NCBI GenBank assembly: GCA_947044405.1
Contig: CAMRHE010000354.1
Span: 1,919,001-1,983,000 of the forward strand
Reading direction: 5' to 3'
From: Leptodactylus fallax
Taxonomy: Eukaryota; Chordata; Amphibia; Anura; Leptodactylidae
Length of the DNA stretch: 64,000 nucleotides
In this document: positions 58,033 through 64,000 of the stretch, piece by piece
Layout: every line of letters starts with the position of its first letter
Numbering within the stretch: position 1 is the first letter of the stretch
The notes under the pieces: generated by a model
The model's input: only the letters and a program-made list of their open reading frames with translations
The model's database searches: none
Told to the model about the DNA's origin: nothing
Made by a program: the position numbers and the translations under genes

Positions 58033-58826
58033 CAGTGGTTCCCAAACTTGGGGATCACGATCTCCAGGGAATGTCGTGAAGAGATCTCTGGAGTGTTGCA
58101 GCTGTTCACTGTTCAAAATAAAGGGGCATTGCCTTCCAGAATCTCCTCTGTTCATTAAGGATGAACGCCCACGCATGGCTGTGAGCGCCATCCTTACTTT
58201 AACTAGCTAATTGGTATTACAGCTGCCCCAATGGGTGAGGGGTAAGGAGGGATTAAGACTATGGAGCAGAAAAGTAATGAATCCAGCTCACTGCTTGCTC
58301 TCTGGACATGTGTGAAGGCACTGAGGGGGCCATTGTCATGTGTAAGGTCACTGGGGTGGTCTTTGTACCGTATGTGGGCCCTGAGAGGGTCCTTATACCA
58401 TGTGTGTTGATGTTGAGGGATCTATTATACTGTGTGTTTGAGTACTGAAGTAGTCATTATACTATTGTGGGGGCACTGAGGTGGGCATTATACCATGTGT
58501 AGAGGCACTGAGGGGGCCCAGTATACAGTGTGGGGGGATATGAGGGGGTCCTTTTATGATGTGGCTGCAGCGTCCTGATTGAAGGAGATGCTATACAGTG
58601 AGGGGCCCAACAGGACATTTATACTATGTGGGGATGAGAACTGAGGGGGCATTATACTGTTTGGGAATGTAGTAGGGGGCATTATACTGTGGGGGGGGGG
58701 GGGCATAAAGAAGACAGCACAGGTATACAGGTGTTTTTCGAATGTGGCTAAGTACCCTAGAGGGAGGGAACAAAACAATTCTTGCCTAAAAGTGGGTCCT
58801 GCTGTCAGAAAGTTTGGGAACCACTG
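58033..58826. mobile_element. Non-autonomous hAT element
   Basis: The termini are CAGTGGTTCCCAAACTTGGG and AAGTTTGGGAACCACTG, the classic hAT end. It is flanked by CTCTAAAG (58025-58032) and CTATAAAG (58827-58834), an 8-bp target duplication with one mismatch. The interior carries no transposase; it contains a degenerate tandem tract at about 58310-58690 (GGGGGCATTATACTGTGTG-like) and a G12 run near 58691-58702. Confidence 0.92.
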
Positions 58827-58834
58827 CTATAAAG

Positions 58835-59822
58835 CCGCAGTATCCTCCGCCCTCCTCCTCTTCTACATCTGCCTTGCTGTTCTTCTTATTTTTCTCAGTT
58901 CTGACCTCTCTCGGATTCACGTTTGTTTCATGACTGCTGAACATCATGCAGGCGTATCGCAGTGATCTACTCCCTTGTTTTGCTCCCCTTTTTGACGTGT
59001 GTACTGTTCTGCAGAAGTTTCAGCCGGCACCTATCCTCTGTCCTCACTTAATGCCTTCTCCTTGTATTATTCCATTATTTTTTTTTTTTTTCCGCCTTGA
59101 GTTACTCTCGGCGCACCTCTCTGTCATCTGTCATGTTTCTTCCCCGGTCTTTTCTCATTTGTCTACATTCTGTCTTGTTCCTTTCACTATAATCCCATCA
59201 CTGTCTTGTCATCACGCTCATGATTTTTCATGTATCCGCTCTCTTATTCCCTTATGTTAGGCATAGATGCTTTTTTGACTGATACAATTGAAAATTTCGA
59301 GGCTCATCTTTCAGGACGTGCTGATCATTTAGCCAGTGCGACCAATTCCAAATATACATCTATGTATAGTAACAGGTCATAGTGCTCCTTATAAGTAAGA
59401 GTTAATATTTGCCCCATCAGCTGGTATTGGTGAGCGGCCCTTTCGCTGAACCCATCCATTGACAAGATTCAACCAAGGCGGCGATAATTTTTGGTAAAAA
59501 TTTAATATTTTGCTTATGTAAAAGCCACTTGTTGATTTTCTGACGTATATATTCAATAGTCTACACATCTATATGGCCGTATTACAGTCCCAAGCTGTAA
59601 TCGGGAGGCTATGACAATTTATGGGGCCCTCTTGTACCCCTGTATTCCTCTGATTTCATTTCAGAATCTAACAGAAAAGAAATTTAGCCATTTCCTCTTT
59701 GGATTATTCTCCGTAATACTTAATAGTAAGATGGCACCATGACTCCTTTGTATGAAGCCCTAGGACCAAATAATTCAACCGCTTCATGTAACATATCTGA
59801 CATTTCCTTATTCAACCCTCAG
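58835..59822. other. Nothing recognised
   Basis: Pyrimidine-rich in part (about 58840-59230, with a T14 run near 59078). No feature is supported. Confidence 0.35.
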
Positions 59823-60163
59823 TAGGCCGGGGCCCCACGTTGTGAAAACACCACAATTTGGCCATGGAAGAACATTGTGGCAAAAACTACAGACTTTTAT
59901 AGTACCTGCAAAGTGGATGGGATTCTGGCTAATCCCATCCATATATTGCAGAAAAGTATCTGCAGCGGAAATGCTGCGATTTCAAAAACCCTCGTGTTTT
60001 TGTAAATCGCAGCATGTGACTTATACCTACAGAAATGCTGGCGTTTTCCGTATAGGTATAATAGGGGCAGAAAGACCGCAGAGGAAACAAATGCAATGTA
60101 TTTCTGCAGCAGTATTTTGCAAAGCTTTTTGTCTGCGGCTTGGTACATGGGGCCTTAGCCTTA
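59823..60163. mobile_element. Fold-back MITE family F (AGGCC..GGCCCCA)
   Basis: The left end TAGGCCGGGGCCCCACGTTG is paired with CATGGGGCCTTAGCCTTAA at the right. Inner inverted blocks include ATGCTGCGATTTCAAAAAC / TTTTTGTAAATCGCAGCATG and GGATGGGATTCTGG / CTAATCCCATCC. No coding capacity. Confidence 0.7.
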
Positions 60164-60366
60164 AGTAGGAAACTGAGAAGGATTTGGTGAAAGGTTTCAT
60201 GCACATGACTGTGGTTACATTTTGGATGTGGCCATAATAGAGATACAACAAGAGTGGTCACGGATTGTTTAAAACTAGATTTTTTGAGTCAATATTCAGG
60301 GTGAGGCCTGGTCGGAGCGAGTGCACCACCAATCTGATATTGACAACCTCTCCTATTGAACTCACT

Positions 60367-60692
60367 GGGGAAAATTTATCCTGCCTTATACGCCAGTTTT
60401 CTATGACATGATAAAGTCGCAATTTTTTGCACAAAAATTTACAACTTTTACTTCTGAAACGGGATGTGGCATGGACGGCCACTGGCCCCATCAGATTCAT
60501 GATCACGTACACCAGTTTACAAGCATAATATGTTGTCTGAAATGTACATTAGCTAGGAGATGGCATAAATTTCAGTGCAGGTGCCGGACGATGCGCCATA
60601 TTTATGAAATGGCATGTGCTTCGTTATACATGGGGCAGCGCAGGGATGATCAAGACTAGTGTACTAAATGCCAGTCTTGATAAATCCTCCCC
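60367..60692. mobile_element. Fold-back MITE family G (GGGGA.GATTTATC)
   Basis: The left end GGGGAAAATTTATCCTGCCT and right end GTCTTGATAAATCCTCCCC are inverted partners, with extended similarity (ATACGCCAG / CTAAATGCCAG). No coding capacity. Confidence 0.65.
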
Positions 60693-61332
60693 TATATGAG
60701 GTATTAGAAAGCGTTGCTTCTAGTAGAGAATATTTTCATACCCATGGTGCCCATTGGGGCCTCTACAGCTCTGTACTATGGAGTCCTACAGGCTTTGTGG
60801 ACATGGCCATATGAGCAAGCCGAAAGGGAACCTCTAAGTCATACGTTTCAGTGCATTGGAAGCCAGGTACCCTACTCTGTATTTGTGGAACAGGCAGTAT
60901 CTACTTAGTCCTGTTGACCTTACTGGAAAAGATTGGCCACTTATACACGCCCTACAACCTCCATGTTCCAGGACCTGTAAATTGCTGAATTTTCCTGACT
61001 GTAGAAATCAGTGAACTATTGTGAAAAAATAAACTGAGGAAAAGTTTTTGTCAGAACTTCTGAAGCTCAGAATATGATATTTTGACTTAAAATATGGTGG
61101 TGAACACTGATATTACAGTAGTCCCGTAATACAATAGAATAGCACAATTCATGTGACAGTAATTACAATTGTAGCGTGCGCCAATGTCGATTATGACAGC
61201 CACTTACCAAGTACTTGCAATAAGAGGCAGTAAAACGAAGCAATTGTATATAATACAATGTAGTACAGATTAAACAGAATACAGGGATAATAGTACCGCA
61301 TGTACGCCACAATACACTCAGAATGTGAGGAG
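60693..61332. other. Nothing recognised
   Basis: Spacer before the last Tc1 element, with no supported feature. Confidence 0.35.
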
Positions 61333-61334
61333 TA

Positions 61335-62899
61335 CAGTCATGGCCAAAAGTTTTGAGAATGACACAAATATTCTATTTTCACATGATCTGCTGCCCTCTG
61401 GTTTTTATGTGTGTTTGTCAGATGTTTTTATCACATACAGAAATAGAATTGCATTCATATTATGAGTAACAGAAGCTTATATTGACAGTTAGAATGAGTT
61501 AATGCAGCAAGTCAATATTTGCAGTGTTGACCCTTCTTCTTCAGGACCTCTGCAATTCTCCCTGGCATGCTCTCAATCAACTTCTGGACCAAATCCTGAC
61601 TGATAGCAGTCCATTCTTGCAGAATCAATGCTTTAATTTTGTCTGAATTTGTTGGTTTTTGTTTGTCCACCCGTCTCTTGATGATTGACCACAAGTTCTC
61701 AATGGGATTAAGATCTGGGGAGTTTCCAGGCCATGGACCCAAAATCTCTATGTTTTGTTCCCTGAGCCATTTAGTTATCACCTTTGCTTTATGGCAAGGT
61801 GCTCCATCATGCTGGAAAAGGCATTGTTGAGCGCCAAACTGCTCTTGGACGGTTGGGAGAAGTTGCTCTTGGAGGACATTCTGGTACCATTCTTTATTCA
61901 TGGCTGTGTTTTAGGCAAGACTGTGAGAGAGCCGATTCCCTTGGCTGAGAAGCAACCCCACACATGAATGGTTTCAGGATGCTTTACCGTTGGCATGAGA
62001 CAAGACTGGTGGTAGCGCTCACCTCTTCTTCTCCGAATAAGCTGTTTTCCAGATGTTCCAAACAATCGAAAAGGGGATTCATCAGAGAAAATGACTTTAC
62101 CCCAGTCCTCAGCAGTCCACTCCCTGTACCTTTTGCAGAATATCAGTCTGTCCCTGATGTTTTTTCTGGAGAGAAGTGGCTTCTTTGCTGCCCTCCTTGA
62201 GACCAGGCCTTGCTCCAAGAGTCTCCGCCTCACAGTGCGTGCAGATGCACTCACACCTGCCTGCTGCCATTCCTCAGCAAGCTCTGCACTGCTGGTAGCC
62301 CGATCCCGCAGCTGAAACACTTTTAAGAGACGGTCCTGCCGCTTGCTGGTCTTTCATGGGCGCCCTGGAGCCTTTTTGGCACCAATGGAACCTCTCTCCT
62401 TGAAGTTCTTGATGATGCGATAGATTGTTGACTGAGGTGCAATCTTTCTAGCTGCAATACTCTTCCCAGTTAGGCCATTTTTGTGCAGTGCAATGATGAC
62501 TGCACGTGTTTCTTTAGAGATAACCATGGTTAACAGAAGAGAAACAATGATGGCAAGCACCAGCCTCCTTTTAAAGTGTCCAGTGGTGTCATTCTTACTT
62601 AATCATGACAGATTGATCTCCAGCCCTGTCCTCATCAACACCCACACCTGTGTTAATGGAGCAATCACTGAAACGATGTTAGGTGGTCCTTTTAAGGCAG
62701 GGCTGCAATGATGTTGAAATGTGTTTTGGGGGATAAAGTTCATTTTCTAGGCAAATATTGACTTTGCAAGTAATTGCTGTTAAGCTGATCACTCTTTATA
62801 ACATTCTGGAGTATATGCAAATTGCCATTAGAAAAACTGAAGCAGTAGACTTTGTAAAAATTAATATTTGTATCATTCTCAAAACTTTTGGCCATGACT
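61335..62899 (-). mobile_element. Tc1-like transposon of a distinct lineage (T5)
   Basis: It is flanked by TA at 61333-61334 and 62900-62901. The ends are CAGTCATGGCCAAAAGTTTT and its inverse. Outer arms are short (about 38 bp). A second paired motif, AAGTCAATATTTGC, lies inward on each side (about 61509 and 62753-62766, inverted), giving two sites per end. Length is 1.57 kb. Confidence 0.95.
61512..62527 (-). pseudogene. Tc1-like transposase, two lesions from intact (in T5)
   Basis: The start chosen is the ATG at 62527 (MVISKETRAVIIALHKNG), which begins the conserved N-terminus; the upstream ATG at 62560 would add 11 residues. The HTH (GKSIAARKIAPQSTIYRIIK) and GRP linker are followed by TGA at 62354-62356 where an Arg codon is expected. 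The same frame then runs through KTSKRQDRLLK, a second HTH, FSDESPFRLFG (first Asp) and HVWGCFSAKG. One base is missing in the T-run 61909-61912, and the next frame gives MNKEWYQNVL, FQHDGAPCHK (second Asp), [11 protein letters not shown] (Glu) and a clean C-terminus. Corrected length is about 338 codons. The second Asp to Glu spacing counts as 35, not 34. Confidence 0.93.
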
Positions 62900-62901
62900 G
62901 T

Positions 62902-64000
62902 ATGTCCCTGTAATTCACCCCCGGTGATACCAGTAAGTAGTCTACTTCTACAGGACTGGTGTCACAGCCTGCGCCCCCTTCAGTGGTTACCAGGCATAGC
63001 GCCATACATTTTGTAGTGGTCAGGCCTGGTATTGCAGCTCACTGTTAGTCAGTCCCATTCAAGTGAAGGAAACTAATCTTCACTATCAGACGCAGCCAGT
63101 ACAATAAGTAAAAAGGCTTATAATAGGGGTCCTAGGAGATTGACCCTTACTGATCTGAAATTAGTGGCCTATCTAGGGTTGTGCCATTATGGACACATCT
63201 CCTATCCACAGGACAGGGAATTAGTGTCCAGTCATTGGGACCCCGGATGCCAGGTCCCCCAGTGATCAGGAGGATGGGGACTGAGAGTCCCCCTAAGGCC
63301 TTCTTGTGAATGGACCTTGTGGGCCTTATTTAGAGGACCATTCATGTTCCATGACATCGGTAGTATTTTATATATGAATTCAGTGCACTGTCAGGTTTGT
63401 AGCCGTATATAATACCGCCGATCTCCGAGGACATCGGAGGTCTACTTTAAACTGAATACATTATGGTTTGGGGGGTTTGAGCTGGTATCTTGCCCTTGAA
63501 GAGAGTTCCCTTATGGATTGGCCCCCGAGGGCCATGAAACGCGTAGGGACATCCAGGGAAAGACCATTGAGAAACAGTTCTGTGGCAGAGTTTTTTGAGG
63601 GGCCAGCCTGAATAGGGGCACATCAGAGACTGGCACATGTTACGGATGGACCTCTGCCCTCAGTGATTCCTTTGCTGTGACCTACCTGTGGGTAAGACCG
63701 AACCACTTGTTATCCATGTGGTGACTTGATATTCATATGTCTATTCATGTGCCCTCTGTGATTTGGGATCTTTATGGGCTATTATATGTTCATTTTAACT
63801 TTTGGTCTGTTTTTAGCCAATTGTTAGTAAAAGTTAAGTTTTATATTTGCCTCACTGCTGGTATTTATAGTATAAGCTGTATATTTCGTAGAGGTTGGAG
63901 TGGACAATCCCTTAAAGTTTGTGCATTTTTCATATGATCCGACAACAACCACATTTGTAAGGCAGATTTGTTCCTACGACGCACATTTCCGGAAGAAAAG
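62902..64000. other. Repeat fragments, no gene
   Basis: The 62935-63180 block (GGCCTGGTATTGCAGCTCAC, GTCCCATTCAAGTGAA) matches the inside of the family D copy at 56300. A GCCATGAAACGCGTAGGGAC block at about 63531-63550 has a partner AAACGCGTAGGGACTAGAG at 20671-20689. No exon was recognised to the window end. Confidence 0.5.

Overview
This is a vertebrate nuclear genomic window, most likely from a frog or toad. Evidence for this: one clearly recognisable vertebrate coding exon, long stretches with no conserved coding potential, many Tc1-like transposons of several lineages, L2-type LINE 3' ends, a tRNA-derived SINE, hAT and other fold-back MITE-like elements, and large minisatellites of a style familiar from anuran genomes. 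The organism call is inferred from repeat style and the exon; no species can be named.

The only host gene I can support is PDE4A (cAMP-specific 3',5'-cyclic phosphodiesterase 4A), + strand. Its long-form first coding exon lies at 42200-42486 and ends in a phase-2 GT donor. A CpG-rich, TATA-less putative promoter lies about 1.3 kb upstream (40735-41160) with an E-box, GC box, inverted CCAAT box and a perfect palindromic CRE (TGACGTCA). A 23-codon upstream ORF in strong context follows at 41029-41100. Everything after 42487 is read as PDE4A intron 1; no second exon was seen. Everything before about 40.7 kb is intergenic or distal upstream DNA.

Region 1-24 kb: a 35-bp minisatellite split by a MITE (2478-3331), a decayed Tc1-like element (3358-4979), a near-intact Tc1-like element disabled by one apparent 10-bp deletion (5366-6991), Tc1 and mariner-like remnants (8451-8840, 13206-13617, 22622-23462), several fold-back repeats and degenerate tandem repeats.

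Region 24-33 kb: a 34-bp minisatellite (24070-28040) split exactly at a TA by a 1.6-kb Tc1-like element (25168-26769), then a very uniform 26/27-bp minisatellite (30404-32293) that contains a 664-bp, 25-unit higher-order duplication.

Region 33-40.7 kb: fold-back MITEs, a Tc1 3' remnant, and a nested composite (36664-38268) holding a ~94-bp near-perfect inverted repeat and an (AT)n tract split by a 438-bp solo-LTR-like insert. Low-complexity A-rich DNA then lies just 5' of the PDE4A CpG island.

Region 42.5-64 kb (intron 1): MITEs with visible target-site duplications (47479-47888; hAT at 58033-58826), LINE and SINE 3' ends, a degenerate higher-order repeat (51500-52275), a CT-rich tract, and a Tc1-like element of a different lineage (61335-62899) with two inactivating lesions and an apparent DD35E spacing.

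I found no new multi-gene system. The most notable structures are the PDE4A promoter with its CRE and uORF, the repeated pattern of transposons landing inside tandem arrays, and the two almost-intact Tc1 transposases.
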